Below, piece after piece: positions 10,768 to 21,525 of a DNA stretch of 64,000 nucleotides. The notes beneath the pieces were generated by a model. The model searched no databases. It was given only the letters and a program-made list of their open reading frames with translations, and was not told the DNA's origin. Origin of the DNA: Branchipolynoe longqiensis (taxonomy: Eukaryota > Annelida > Polychaeta > Phyllodocida > Polynoidae); contig CM059198.1 of assembly GCA_030323885.1 (NCBI GenBank), positions 62,522,917 through 62,586,916 on the forward strand. The letters run 5' to 3'. How positions within the stretch are numbered: the first letter of the stretch is position 1; every line of letters begins with the position of its first letter. The position numbers were made by a program, and so were the translations under genes.

Positions 10768-10848
10768 AAACCTGTGGGTTCGAATCCCACGATCTACTAA
10801 AACGGGAGAGGGATGCTCAACTCATTCGGTCATCCCGTCTGGTTGCGT
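10768..10848 (-). mobile_element. SINE-1 head part, second head type
   Basis: GTGGGTTCGAATCCCACGAT through CGGTCATCCCGTCTGG, the same head as at 17760-17837. Probably the other half of the copy at 10112. Confidence 0.8.
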
Positions 10849-10877
10849 AGTGTATGAAGAGTGATGGAGTATATGGG

Positions 10878-11213
10878 CGAGCGTGACGTAGCTCAGGCGG
10901 TAGAGTGTCCACCAGTGAAGGGGTTGGTCATCCTATCGATCCTGCTCAGTGGATCCATTTGCAGTTTAGGGTATTTTCAATTCCAACCAGTGGTCCACAA
11001 CTGGTTCATCAAAGGCTCTGGTGTGTGCTGTCCTGTCTGTGGGAAAGTGCATATAAAAGACCCCTTGGTGCTTATCAGAAAGAGTAGCCTATATCGCGGC
11101 AGTGGGTTTCCTCAGAAGAAATATGTCAGAATGACCATACGTTTGATGTCCAATAGCCAATGATGCGAAAATCAATGTGCTCTAGAGGCATCTTAAATAA
11201 AAACAAGCTCTTT
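10878..11213 (+). mobile_element. SINE-2 copy, full length
   Basis: The tRNA-like head GACGTAGCTCAGGCGGTAG and a diverged B box are followed by the body CCAGTGGTCCACAACTGGTT and the tail CAATGTGCTCTAGAGGCATC plus TTAAATAAAAACAAG. Two overlapping frames here (10861-11163) are SINE sequence, not genes. Confidence 0.9.
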
Positions 11214-11464
11214 TTTAACAAGTATACTGGACCTAAAGTCAAGGTCTTTTCAGATATATATACATAGCCTGGTAACTATTTGCAAATTACATAACAATAC
11301 CTGTTTGGTAAGCTGCAGATTCAGCCTTGTAAAGGGCCTGGGGTCCAATCATGCTCTGATACTTCAGACAAGTCTAAGTCAACTCGGCACGGCTCCTGAA
11401 ACACGCATGTGCATAGGGGCACCCGACGAAACACCATATTTAGGAAAGAGTGTATATAAATATG

Positions 11465-11775
11465 GTTCCTTGCTTGCTTGTTGGGGTTTTACGTCCTGGC
11501 AACATCAAGGTCATATCATATCAGGTACCGATTTGTGACAGTACGCTCTCATGGCGATTTTATAGTGCTGCCCCACTGGGAGAACAGGCCGCCGGCACCA
11601 TGACCTGATATCCCACACAGTCACATTATCCCTTTGCTGAGCCAACCAGTCCTTGGCCTGTCCTATTAATGCCGAGCGCCTGGCTAGGAAGCGACAAGTA
11701 TCAATTTTATAAGTCGTAGGTTTGACCCGGCTGTGATTCGAAGTCCGCACCTTCCCCATTGAAGGAGGTAGTGAC
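11465..11775 (-). mobile_element. SINE-1 copy
   Basis: Tail to head, with a diverged head (GATTCGAAGTCCGCACCTTC). The TATCATATCA stretch shows a small duplication. Confidence 0.85.
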
Positions 11776-12338
11776 CAGACCCAGCTGGTATCAGGGTGGC
11801 GCCATAGTGGCCGAAGCAGGAACTAACTGTGATGACAGTAGGATAGTAGGTAATAAGTAATATATAGAAGAGAACTGATAAGTGGTAGTGTCCTTGTTTA
11901 TATTCCCATAATAGATTATAGAGCACATATATAGATATATCTATCTATATATGCAACTCGCTGAAATGCCACATATATATATAATATTTATAATATATGT
12001 AATATATATATATATAGATATATATATACAGTGACGATTGAGAACGCTGCAGGGTAGTGGGCAGTACCAGTAACAGGCGGTAGGAGGGCCACCAGTTTAA
12101 CCATCAACTGCAGAGATGACAACAACAGCCATGGACTGAATGAGAGCAAGATTCCTATTTGTTAGTTATATTCACATAATAAATTATACCGCACATACAG
12201 ACCTTATATGATATAGAAGTGTGTGTATATAATGAAGAGTTCTTTTCACATATGCGATAAACGTCAATCCAAAAGATGAACTTGCAATGCCAATGCCAAG
12301 CTCGTAGCTTTGGAAAAGAGGCATGTATATATATATGA
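11776..12338. other. TA-rich stretch, no gene seen
   Basis: TA microsatellites lie at 11927-12030. A motif close to TATTCACATAATAAATTATA (12166) recurs inverted or direct near 11895, 32070, 48890 and 50885, marking another dispersed family. A GAAGAGTTC end at about 12234 begins a decayed copy of the family seen at 12897. Confidence 0.5.
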
Positions 12339-12806
12339 GTCAGCCTCACGAAAATGGGCCAATCGGTGGTCAATTGAAGATGTCGGCATCGCAATTCTTA
12401 AAAGTGTAGTGCATTTCTTTGTTTCATATTAAATTATCCTAGAAACAAATAAGGTTGTATTTTCTCGATCTTTACATTCAGGATAAATTGAAGGACTTTC
12501 TAACACCTCTGTCAATGCTAAACTATAATTATACCGATCGACGCCGACATCCAATGATCGACGCCGACAACTTTACTAGATGTCGGCGTCGCAATTCTTA
12601 AAGTGTACTGCATTTCTTTGTTTTATATTAAATTATCCTAGAAACAAATAAGGTTGTTGTATTTTCTCGACCTTTACATTCATGATAAATTTAAGGACAT
12701 TCCAACACCTCTGTCAATGCTAAAGTATAATTATACCGATCGACGCCGACATCCAATGATCAACGCCGACAACTTCCTCCAATTGGCCCATTTTCGTGAG
12801 GCTGAC
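12339..12806. mobile_element. MITE with 25-bp perfect TIRs and duplicated interior
   Basis: GTCAGCCTCACGAAAATGGG at the left is perfectly inverted at the right (CCCATTTTCGTGAGGCTGAC). The interior is two tandem copies of about 200 bp (from 12378 and 12579), each with GATGTCGGCRTCGCAATTCT. Confidence 0.88.
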
Positions 12807-12808
12807 CC

Positions 12809-12843
<35 letters not shown>

Positions 12844-12896
12844 TATACATGTATATATATATTTATATATATATATATATAAAGCTCTTAGTAAAT
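12807..12896. repeat. TA microsatellite
   Basis: ATATAT runs broken by occasional G, C or T. Confidence 0.9.
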
Positions 12897-13133
12897 GAAG
12901 AGTTCAGGCACAAAACCCCATAAACGTCAATCCAAAAATTAGGATAAACATTGGAATCAAACCTACACAAATTTTATTTTTTTACATTCCTACTTTTTTG
13001 GTCATTGCTCCATAATCATGCCATCACAACAAAAGTGAAATTAGTCAGAATTAAAATTATTGTCAGGCAAACATCTGTTATTTAAAGGACATTTTTGGAT
13101 TGGCGTTTACAGGATTTGGCGCCTGAAGTCTTC
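12897..13133. mobile_element. MITE with GAAGAGTTC ends
   Basis: The left end GAAGAGTTCAGGCACAAAAC pairs with the right end GGCGCCTGAAGTCTTC. The same family is at 17928-18169. The interior includes ATAAACATTGGAATCAAACC and its inverse in the other copy. Confidence 0.75.
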
Positions 13134-13137
13134 ATAT

Positions 13138-13142
<5 letters not shown>

Positions 13143-13194
<52 letters not shown>

Positions 13195-13285
13195 AGCTCT
13201 TTTCCAAAGCATGAGCTACTAGATTGGCATTGGCATTGCAAGCTCATTTTCTTTATCATCACTTATCACGTTTCAGGAAATGCTC

Positions 13286-13346
<61 letters not shown>
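13143..13346. repeat. Two long TA microsatellites
   Basis: Runs at 13143-13190 and 13290-13346 separated by unique sequence containing GATTGGCATTGGCATTGCA. Confidence 0.9.
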
Positions 13347-13348
<2 letters not shown>

Positions 13349-13764
13349 TAAATCGCAGGGATACCGTATATGATTAATGAGGTAGAACATTGTTATTACA
13401 AGAGTCCTACATCAAAGCATGTGAGAGACACGTTATGATGTTAGATAGGCACGGCCTATAAATCACCTGTCATAGATGGTTTGTTTGTTTGTTGTTTTAC
13501 GTTTGATTGATTGATTGATTGGTGGTTGTTTTACGCCGTGTCGGCAGCATAGGCCATATTCACGGCGAGAAATGTTTGTTTTTTGTTCAAACCATCGCTT
13601 TTACATGTAAAAGCAGACAATCAATTATGTGCCAAGAGACACTCATTAAATTAGAAAGCTCACAATCATATATTTGTGGTCAAGGGAAACAAATTCCCAT
13701 AGAAAAAGAAAAGTTTTATTAATAATTGATAGAATCTATTTAGTAAACTATATGAGGTGGTACA
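13347..13764. other. No gene seen
   Basis: AT-rich sequence with TTTG and TTGA short repeats near 13480-13520; a SINE-like GTTGTTTTACG patch near 13525. Confidence 0.4.
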
Positions 13765-14162
13765 GTCCAGCTGCACTAGGAACATCTAAGATCATATCAG
13801 GACGGGTACCGACTCGTAGCACTGTGCACACATGGTGACTTTATAGTGTTGTCCCAGTGGAAGACCAGGCTGCCAGCACCATGACCTGATATCCCACTCA
13901 GTCACATTATCCTGACACTGAGCTAACCAGTCTTTGCCCTATCCTATAAATGCCGAGCGCCAGGCTAGGAAGTGACAAGTATAAATGTTATAAGGCATTG
14001 GCTTGACTCGACCGGGACCCCCCAATAGCCGATGTCTACACTTTGTACTGGAGGGAGGGGGAGGGGGGGGGGGGTTAAGCAAACAAAGACTCAACCTGGA
14101 ACCGAACTCCCGATCTCCCGAACGCGAGGCCCTCGCTCTACCGACTCGGTCACCGCGCCCAG
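13765..14162 (-). mobile_element. SINE-1 copy with a 75-bp insert
   Basis: Tail and body at 13765-14018 and head at 14094-14162 (TGGAACCGAACTCCCGATCT). The inserted piece holds a G-run at 14063-14074. Confidence 0.8.
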
Positions 14163-14224
14163 TGCCATAGATGGAGAACCGATGGTGGTAGATAGGAGTG
14201 GTGTATATAGATGTCTGTCTGTTA

Positions 14225-14568
14225 AGGCCCTGTTACACATCACCGGTTTGGGGGAAACGGAAACAAACCAAACAAAGTCCGTTGATATCCATCAAAGTCC
14301 GGTTTGTGTCCGTACAAGTTTTGAACATGCACAAAACTTGGAATGGATGCCGCCGGATTGATGTCTATGGTTATTGTCTGGTTTGAGTTTGCTTTGTTCA
14401 TTGGCTATCCGTTCATGTCCATTTCATGTCCGTTCATCCGGCGGCCTTTGACCCAATATCGCAACACTTTGACACATTTTAATACATTTTGATACTTCTC
14501 ACGCCCAAACACCACCGCACTAGACAATTCTGTCCGTTGCTCAATCCTGCATAGTGTGATACACACTT
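14225..14568. mobile_element. TC-MITE copy, related to the one at 3965
   Basis: The left end AGGCCCTGTTACACATCACC and the interior are close to the 3965 copy (GGATGCCGCCGGATTGATGT, TGACACATTTTAATACATTT). The right end is degraded (GTGTGATACACACT) with TTA outside. Confidence 0.8.
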
Positions 14569-14583
14569 TACACCTTCATGTCC

Positions 14584-14752
14584 GGACCGGTTGTGGTGGC
14601 CTAATCGGTAGAGCGCAGGCTTCCTGCGCAAAAGGTCTGGAGTTCGGTTCTCGGTCAAATCAAACCAATGACTTACAAAACTGATACTTGTCGCATCCCA
14701 GCCAGGCGCTCAGCATTATTAGGATAGGGCAAGGACTGGTTAGCTCAGTATC
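14584..14752 (+). mobile_element. SINE-1 copy, 3' truncated
   Basis: The head TTGTGGTGGCCTAATCGGTA and first half are present, lost after TTAGCTCAGTATCA. Confidence 0.85.
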
Positions 14753-15071
14753 ATTTTTGGAAGACATTGTTGTTTTTTTTGCGTTGTTTATTTTTTGCTG
14801 GGCTTCGAACCTACGACCTTCCTAATTTGAAGCCAGTGCTCTTACCATACTGGCAATCCTACGCGGTGACTGCTCAATATGCAGGTATGCATATTCCAAA
14901 TTTGTGCTGGTCCCTCAGCATATTGGGTCACAGCTTTCACGATCTTGGTGAGGTGGTGAAAACACATACACAAAGTGGTATTTCATTGAATGTAAAATAT
15001 TTTCTTGGACAATTTCACGACAATCTACATCAAAACCAAATGTAGGGCAAGAACCGATCATGTTTGATCAT

Positions 15072-15814
15072 CAGGGGCCAAATGTATGAGTCCGGGTTAG
15101 GGCTCGTAACCCACGCGTCGTGCGGATTTCCCGGGTTAGCAGCCCAAAGTGTCAATGTATGTGCACGGGTTAGGCAAACTCCTCGAGGGTTAACGTCACC
15201 TTCACTAACCCCAACTTGAGCCTGGGTTAACGTCCGGGTTAGGCACCGACTCGGGCCAAATCTATTCAATGCGACCATATTTAACAGAATTACATACGCA
15301 ATAAGTGAAATTTTATCAATTTAACCCTAAATTCGAAGCGTTATTAAGGCTACTGCCGCATTGGCGGCGATATTAATAGTTATATTTTCGAATCGACAAA
15401 CGTACAGTAAACAAACCGCCGCTGCCGCCAGTGTGGAAAGCGACGTCGATGCGGCGGCGGCAGCGATTTATTTACTTTACATTCGTCGATTCGAAAATAT
15501 AAATATTAATATCGCCACCAATGCGGCGGTAGCCTTAATAACGCTTCGAATTTAGGGTTAAATTGATCAAATTTCACTTATTGCGTATGTAATTCTGTTA
15601 AATATGATAGCATTTAATATATTTGAACCTAATATATGGCTACAAACACAGAGGGATTTCCCAAATCTATAAATAATGCACTGGTTACCTAACCAAGCAG
15701 CGCTTTGGCCACATACATTTCCCGTGACACATATACCAACACCGAAGTTAGCTAACCCGCCGGCCGCCCTTAATGCCGGAGCCGATAAATAATGGCTCAT
15801 ACATTTAGGCCCTG
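15072..15814. mobile_element. CAGG-MITE with long foldback core
   Basis: The ends CAGGGGCCAAATGTATGAG and CTCATACATTTAGGCCCTG are inverted. The subterminal zones iterate GGGTTA/TAACCC words. The centre (15258-15626) is a near-perfect palindrome of about 165-bp arms. Open frames at 15361 and 15567 are side products of the palindrome. Confidence 0.88.
15258..15626. repeat. Foldback core (shared palindromic module)
   Basis: The arms share ACAGAATTACATACGCAATA, TAACCCTAAATTCGAAGCG and CGATTCGAAAATATAA in inverted order around a GC-rich centre of GCC/GGC trinucleotides. The same module occurs at 23496-23868 and in parts at 25015-25410, 33910-34110 and 60190-60355. Confidence 0.88.
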
Positions 15815-15849
15815 GAGGTATGTGGTTATAGATGCAAAGTGAGCTTACC

Positions 15850-16231
15850 CAAAGACCCTATAAAACTAAGACGGCTCACTCAGCCTGTACTGTGTAATCA
15901 AAATGATCAAACCCACCACTTGGTGCGCTGGCTGTTCTCTTGGTTAAGCAGGTGCTATATTATATGTATAGATGTATATATGAATGTGAAAGATGTGTGA
16001 TGATGGCGATGCTGATGATGATGCTGATGATGATGTGTATTTGTTCATAGCAATTTCATATTGATGTGTATTCACACTTACCTATCTCATGTATAATATA
16101 ATTGTATGTGTTTACATGTTAAACACCAACCAGCAGCCGCCTGATCAAACCCACCACAAGGTGGCACTCCGAAATTTACATTACCCTGGTAGAGATAGGG
16201 AGTGAGCCGTCTTAGTATTATAGGGTCTTTG
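15850..16231. mobile_element. MITE with 33-bp TIRs and GCTTACCC duplication
   Basis: The left end CAAAGACCCTATAAAACTAA and its inverse at the right continue to CGGCTCACTC over about 33 bp. GCTTACCC stands on both sides (15843-15850 and 16232-16239), a 7-8 bp target duplication as in hAT- or P-type elements. GATCAAACCCACCAC occurs twice inside, and a GATGATG microsatellite lies near 16000. Confidence 0.88.
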
Positions 16232-16239
16232 GCTTACCC

Positions 16240-17137
16240 TATAGGGCCTACCATAAAGGCTAGGTGTAATCCATGGGATAATCCCTTTTAAAAGTTGGTC
16301 GTCAGATCTTTATAAATGGAAGTGAACTATAATGAAATACAAGTTAACCGTAAAATACCAGAAAGTGTAGTAGAGGAAATGGCGTGGTCTAGGCTGAGTT
16401 CTGTAGTTACTTGTCTATAATAGTGAAGTGGGCTATAGTGGGTATAGCACAGAATGTAACACTGACACAAAACACCTGGTGTCATGTGAAAAGCCTAATA
16501 GTGACTGCCAGCTCTCTCATGCTTTTAATCTGTCCAACACTCCTACAGACGTGTCATTGAAGGTACATGATGTTATTGAAGGTACATGATATTATTGAAG
16601 GTTCATATTGTTATTGAAGATACATAGAATATTGATATTTTACTCATTATGGCAGCCATCTTAAGGTTTCCGGACAGTAGAGATGAGTGCTGCTCGGGTA
16701 GACCCATCATTCCCAGATCCCAGCTACCACCGGGTCACAGCAACCTGACCAGACACCCTTATCATATCTGATGCACTCCATACAGATTCAATACAGATCC
16801 AATTACACATTGAACATTAAATATTAAGCATGACTGTCTCCGATGGAGGCTGCCTGCCCCCTCCCCTATCAGTCTGGGTTCAGCGATGAGTTACACATTC
16901 TTCTATCTATTAAATCAAACAAATGGGTACACTTTAAATGTAATCTATTTTGTAACGTAAATATTTGTAGAAAGTTTAAATATTTTACATTGGGCATGAC
17001 CAGGCACCAACCCCAACTTCTCGAGTGCGTAAGCTGAAGCTGTGATCCAGCTTAAAGAAATCCTGAGGGACCAGCGGAACTGGGAACGCCCATATTAAAG
17101 AGGTCAATATGCCATCGAAGGCTATGGGGATATTGCT
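16240..17137. other. No gene seen; 21-bp tandem repeat
   Basis: GTTATTGAAGGTACATGATAT-like units repeat four to five times at 16551-16628. The rest is unique AT-rich sequence without recognisable exons. Confidence 0.5.
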
Positions 17138-17837
17138 AGCGTGATTGTTGGAGTTTTATGTCCTGGCAACATCTAAGGTCATATCAGGAGGTGTACCGAC
17201 TCGTGACACTGCACATTCATGGCGACTTTATAGTGCTGTACCACTGGGAGACCGGGAGGAGCTGTACGTAGCTCAGGTGGTAGAGTATCCACCTAGAGGT
17301 GAAGGTGTAGGTCATCCTATCGATTCTGGTTAGTGGACACATTTGCAGTTTGGGCTATTTTCCATTCCAACCAGTGGTCCACAACTGGTTCATCAAAGGC
17401 TGTGGTATGTGTTTTCCTGTCTTTGGGAAAGTGCATATCAAAGACAACTTGCTGCTTAACGGAAAGAGTAGCTTATGTGGTGGCAGCGAGTTTCCTCCAA
17501 AGAAATGTATAAGAATGCCTATCTGCTTGACATCCAATAGCCGATGATAAAAATCAAAGTGCTCTAGAGGCGTTGTTAAATAAAACAAACTTTCCTTTGG
17601 GAGACCAGGCTGCCAGCACCATGCCCCGATATCCCACTCATTCACATTATCCTTGCACTGAGCTAACCAGTCTTTGCCCTATCCTAATAATAACGAGCGC
17701 CTGGCTAGGAAGCAATAAGTATCAATTTTTAACTCAGTGTTTTGACTCGACCAGGGTTCGAACCCGTGGGTTCGAATCCCACGAGCTATCAAAACGGGAG
17801 ATGGACGCTCAACTCATTCGTCCATCCCGTCTGGTCC
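17138..17837 (-). mobile_element. SINE-1 copy interrupted by a SINE-2
   Basis: The tail lies at 17138-17253; the body and second-type head lie at 17598-17837 (GTGGGTTCGAATCCCACGAG, ATCCCGTCTGG). The two parts join precisely if the SINE-2 and one TGGGAGACC are removed. Confidence 0.92.
17254..17597 (+). mobile_element. SINE-2 copy, full length, with target duplication
   Basis: Full 344-bp copy from the tRNA-like head (TACGTAGCTCAGGTGGTAGA) to the tail TTAAATAAAACAAACTTTCC. TGGGAGACC is duplicated on both sides (17245-17253, 17598-17606), proving LINE-type retroposition into the SINE-1. Confidence 0.95.
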
Positions 17838-17927
17838 AGTTGTTTAATTGATTCATACCGAAGCGGTTTTTGCATGGATTTAGACATTGTTTTCATTCAC
17901 CCCTACCCTGCGTCAAGGTGAATATTT

Positions 17928-18169
17928 GAAGAGTTCACGCGCAAATCCCCATATAATGCCAATCCAAAAAGAGTTTAAATAACAGGTTTTTACCTGAAAA
18001 TAATGTTAAAACTCAGTAATTTCACTTTTCCTATGATCACATGATTATGGAGCAATGAACAAAAAAAACTAAGAACGTAAACAAATTAATGTTTTGAAGG
18101 TTTGATTCCAATGTTTATCTCAATTTCTGGGTTAGCGCTTACAGAGTTAAAATTGCACCTGAACTCTTC
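17928..18169. mobile_element. MITE with GAAGAGTTC ends
   Basis: GAAGAGTTCACGCGCAAATC at the left is matched by the inverse of TTGCACCTGAACTCTTC at the right. Same family as 12897-13133. Confidence 0.75.
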
Positions 18170-18640
18170 ATTCTATCTACAAGAAACACATCCGAGCCAC
18201 GTCATCGGTTCTCTGCTTGGTTTGCTATAGGGGGGAGATCATGACTATTTATTTGTTCGTGGACCTATAAGTATAACTGGTTTCTATTTCAAAAGTGAAA
18301 TTGCTGAAATATAATAATGTGTGTTTGTTTGGGTGGGTGTGTTTGTCTGTGTGTGTGCTTGTCTGTGTGTGTGCAAACACATGTGTCTTGTCTACGCAAA
18401 CAACAGACGCACCTCCATATTTTCCTTTAGCGCCGGCCCTGTTGGTCACATGACCATGCCCAGAGGCCACGTGACCACCTTGTGGGCGATATTAGTTAGG
18501 GGTCAACATGGTTAATACAGTAAGGCTGCAGCACTGCCCATTGGTCAGTTAGCAGCGCCACCTATTAGCCAACCCCAACCTCCTGTTTATACATGCAGCT
18601 ATATATATATGTGTATATACATATCGTGTATACAAATTAT
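18170..18640. other. No gene seen; GT-rich patch
   Basis: A GTGTGT/TGTCTG-rich segment lies at 18318-18372. Opposite-strand frames here (18249-18515) follow from the simple sequence. Confidence 0.4.
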
Positions 18641-18798
18641 ATGAGTATAATAACCCGGAATTCCATACTCGCTGCTCACCTCCACCCGCCACTAATCGGG
18701 CGGTGGAGCCTCAGGCTAGTCATCTACTGCTCTACCCTACTCAACCTCAGCTCCGATGGTGGCGCCACCGCTCGCATCTGCTCATTAGCCTAATTAAC
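18640..18798 (+). repeat. Dispersed repeat shared with 62465-62630
   Basis: CTACTCAACCTCAGCTCCGA and TGGCGCCACC recur in inverted orientation at 62490-62545, along with the ATATGAGTATAA border. About 160 bp; class unknown. Confidence 0.75.
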
Positions 18799-19142
18799 TT
18801 ATCGCCAAAAATTACTGTGCTCCACATCAATCCCTGGACAAATATTGTGTTGAACTGTCATTATATAAAATTCACGGTCTCTGACTATATTCAGAGACTG
18901 TGTATATTCGTACTTCTCTGCTATATTCTGGACTCATACATGGTCCCATTTCAATATAGTCTCACCATCTGGTGGAATCCATCTGTACCATTATGCGGTA
19001 AACCATGTCGGTGGCACTATCTAATGGCGGAGTTAACAATACTCGCAGGTACCTAACACAAAATCGATGCCACTGTGGTTGACGTGATCAAAATTAGTCA
19101 AAACCATCAAAATTAATATGAAATGTTTGGAGACTGAGGAGG
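18799..19142. other. No gene seen
   Basis: Unique sequence. A 117-codon frame (18703-19056) overlaps the dispersed repeat and has no recognisable domain. Confidence 0.35.
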
Positions 19143-19365
19143 ATGATTGGTTGTTTGTTGGAGTTTTACATGCTGGCAACATTTCAGGTCATATCAGGAC
19201 GGATACCAACTTGTGAGAGTGTGCACTCATGGCGATGTTATAGTGCTGCAGCACTGGAAGACCAGGCCACCAGCACAATGACCTGATATCCCACACAGTC
19301 ACATTATCCTGACACTGAGCTAACCAGTCCTTGCCCTATCAGCGCCACGCTAGGAAGCGACAAGT
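19143..19365 (-). mobile_element. SINE-1 copy, head missing
   Basis: Tail and body, ending at CTAGGAAGCGACAAGTA and then unrelated sequence. Confidence 0.85.
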
Positions 19366-19563
19366 ACATTGAGCGGATGTGAGTCACCTGTGGTGCATGC
19401 TGGGAATGAGCCGCCCACCAGCAGGTGGCGCCGGGCATCACAGGACGCGCTCCAGCCACATTCCCACACGTGACCCACGTCGTTGTGTGTCGGAACACAC
19501 GCCAACCGATCAGGAGACATGTGTGGTCATAACAAGTCGGCCACACGTCGGCGCGGTGGTCTA

Positions 19564-20131
19564 TAGCTGTATTCACATGAGCGAGTTAAAACACCTCACG
19601 CAAAACTACTTGCGTAGTTCGACTCAGATTTGCCGTGTGAATGCACGGCTGAGGCGTTTTAGGGCTGAATCGATTCATATAAATCGTTTAATGTAAAACA
19701 CTTACCAAGGTGGTCTACAGGAACCGATCTATGCTGAAACATTTTATTTATGACATCACACGCATGCGCAGTCGAGGGAAACATGACAGTCGAGACCTGA
19801 GTGTGTTGACTTTCCGGTAAATTTGCTTTATGAACCTGCTAGAGGTGCACATATATTTTTTTCATCATTTATTTTTAGGGTTTCACTGCCCAGCAGAAGT
19901 TTTGACTGTTCCAAACCAATACGATTCAGTCCATACATATCTAGATCGAACCCACACTCTCTCGACCGACGTCAACGAACCCAAACTGGCGCTGGTTAGC
20001 CTGGACTTGCTCATGCGCAGATATCCACTTCCGCCTTAAACCGATTCAAAGCACTGCCCGTGTGAATGCGACACACTTTGAAACTCAGCATTTGTGAATG
20101 CGCGCATAGATCGCTTAATATGAATACAGCT
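19564..20131. mobile_element. AGC-MITE copy, 568 bp
   Basis: Ends TAGCTGTATTCACATGAG and CTTAATATGAATACAGCT are inverted. The interior matches the 41602 element (TTTTTTCATCATTTATTTTT, AGGGTTTCACTGCCCAGCAG). It abuts the next element at a shared TA (20132-20133). Confidence 0.82.
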
Positions 20132-20133
20132 TA

Positions 20134-20676
20134 ATGGTGCTGTCACATTACGACGCTTCTTGCCGGCGCACCGCCAATGCGCAAAATCACTTTTAATCTT
20201 CGAGAAACGTCAAACTTTTCGGCATCAGCGCAGCCTATTGGTAGTGTGCGGCCGATGTTGTGGTAAAAGTTTGGCATGCCACCCTGATATGACCTTAGAT
20301 GTTGGTAGGACATAAAACAACAAAAAGTAACCGTTTGGCGCAATGGTTGGGAACGAGCCTCATGTGCGCGCGGCGTGTGCCTACCATTCGCATAATGATC
20401 TTCCAGCAGGTTTAACGTATTTTGACGCACCCCTAAAAACATAGCCATAACGTTGGCACCCGCGCATTGTCGCATGTCCAAAGTTTTGTGCAAGCACAAA
20501 ACTTTGGATGTGCGATGACGCATGCCGCCGATCCTCAGCGACCGTCGCCGTCCATCAACGAATACCAACGCGTGCCTAACGCCTGTGTAACGCTTCCTGA
20601 CGTATCCCGACATTCCGCCAAAAAATCACATATGTCGATGCATGTTGGCGAGAAGTGTCATAATGTGACAGCACGA
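20134..20676. mobile_element. TC-type MITE with SINE-1 tail inside
   Basis: The ends ATGGTGCTGTCACATTACGA and ATAATGTGACAGCACGAT are inverted, with TA on both sides. The body iterates GCG/CGC-type words. A SINE-1 tail fragment (20283-20328) interrupts it. The 156-codon minus-strand frame over this element is not a gene. Confidence 0.8.
20283..20328 (+). mobile_element. SINE-1 tail fragment
   Basis: CTGATATGACCTTAGATGTT through GGACATAAAACAACAAAAAG only. Confidence 0.8.
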
Positions 20677-20850
20677 TAATCGGCAGAGTGCGGCCTCGTG
20701 TGGGGAAGGTCGGGAGTTGGGTTCCCGGTTGAGTAAAACCAATGACTTTAAGATTGATACTTGATAGGTGGGGAAGCACTATAAAGTTGCCATCAACACA
20801 CACTGTGACAACACTGTATTCGTCCCTATTATGTTGCTAGGACATGAATG
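20677..20850 (+). mobile_element. SINE-1 copy with internal deletion
   Basis: The head (GAAGGTCGGGAGTTGGGTTC) joins directly to the 3' half (GGTGGGGAAGCACTATAAAG). Confidence 0.8.
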
Positions 20851-21130
20851 TTAGTTGGTTGTTGGAGTTTTGCATCCTGGCATCATCTAAGGTCATATCA
20901 GGACGGGTACTGACTTATGACAAGGCTGCTGGCACCATGACCTGATATCTCACTCAGTCACATTATCCTGACACTGGGCTAACCAGTTCCTGCTCTATCC
21001 TATTAATGCTAAGCGCCAAGCTATGAAGTGACAGGTATCAATTTTACAGTCATTGGTTTGACTCCACCGGGAAGCAAACTCCCGAACTTCCACACCCAAG
21101 GCCGACGCTCTCCGGATTCGGCCATTTCCT
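20851..21130 (-). mobile_element. SINE-1 copy, near full length
   Basis: It starts with the reversed tail (TTGGAGTTTTGCATCCTGGC) immediately after the previous copy's tail, so the two stand tail to tail. Confidence 0.85.
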
Positions 21131-21170
21131 CCTAGTCAGAACGACCCAAGGCCCGGTGAAACAGGCCAGA

Positions 21171-21525
21171 TTAAAGTTGCGTAGTCCGATGGTTTTGAAT
21201 TTCTGAATTTTTTCTGAGATAAATATATCAGATCGATCACCAGTATCTACTTTACATTAGTTCAAAGTTACTTTTATTTTAAATGGTAAGTTTTTGAGAT
21301 ATTTTGAGTGCAAACATGGAAAATTAGTTTTGGCAAGCTTGCCAAAACTCTGACACCATAGATTTCTGCAGTAACAGGTTCTGTTAAATTGACTTAGTAT
21401 TGCCTTCTACACAGAAACAAATGCTTAATAAGTGCATCAGTATCTAAGTTAGATATGTCAAATCAAATCTAGATAATTGGCTTGGTTTTGAAAATTTGAT
21501 ATTTCATCGGACTATGCAGCTTTAC
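21171..21525 (-). mobile_element. T-MITE copy, right end worn
   Basis: TTAAAGTTGCGTAGTCCGATG at the left; the right end ATCGGACTATGCAGCTTT lacks the final AA. Confidence 0.88.

Noticed and set aside
10861..11163. 100-codon ORF as a gene
   Set aside because: It lies entirely within a SINE-2 copy; the same reading occurs in the copy at 17254.
18703..19056. 117-codon ORF as a host exon
   Set aside because: It overlaps a dispersed repeat, has no recognisable domain, and length is within chance for this composition.
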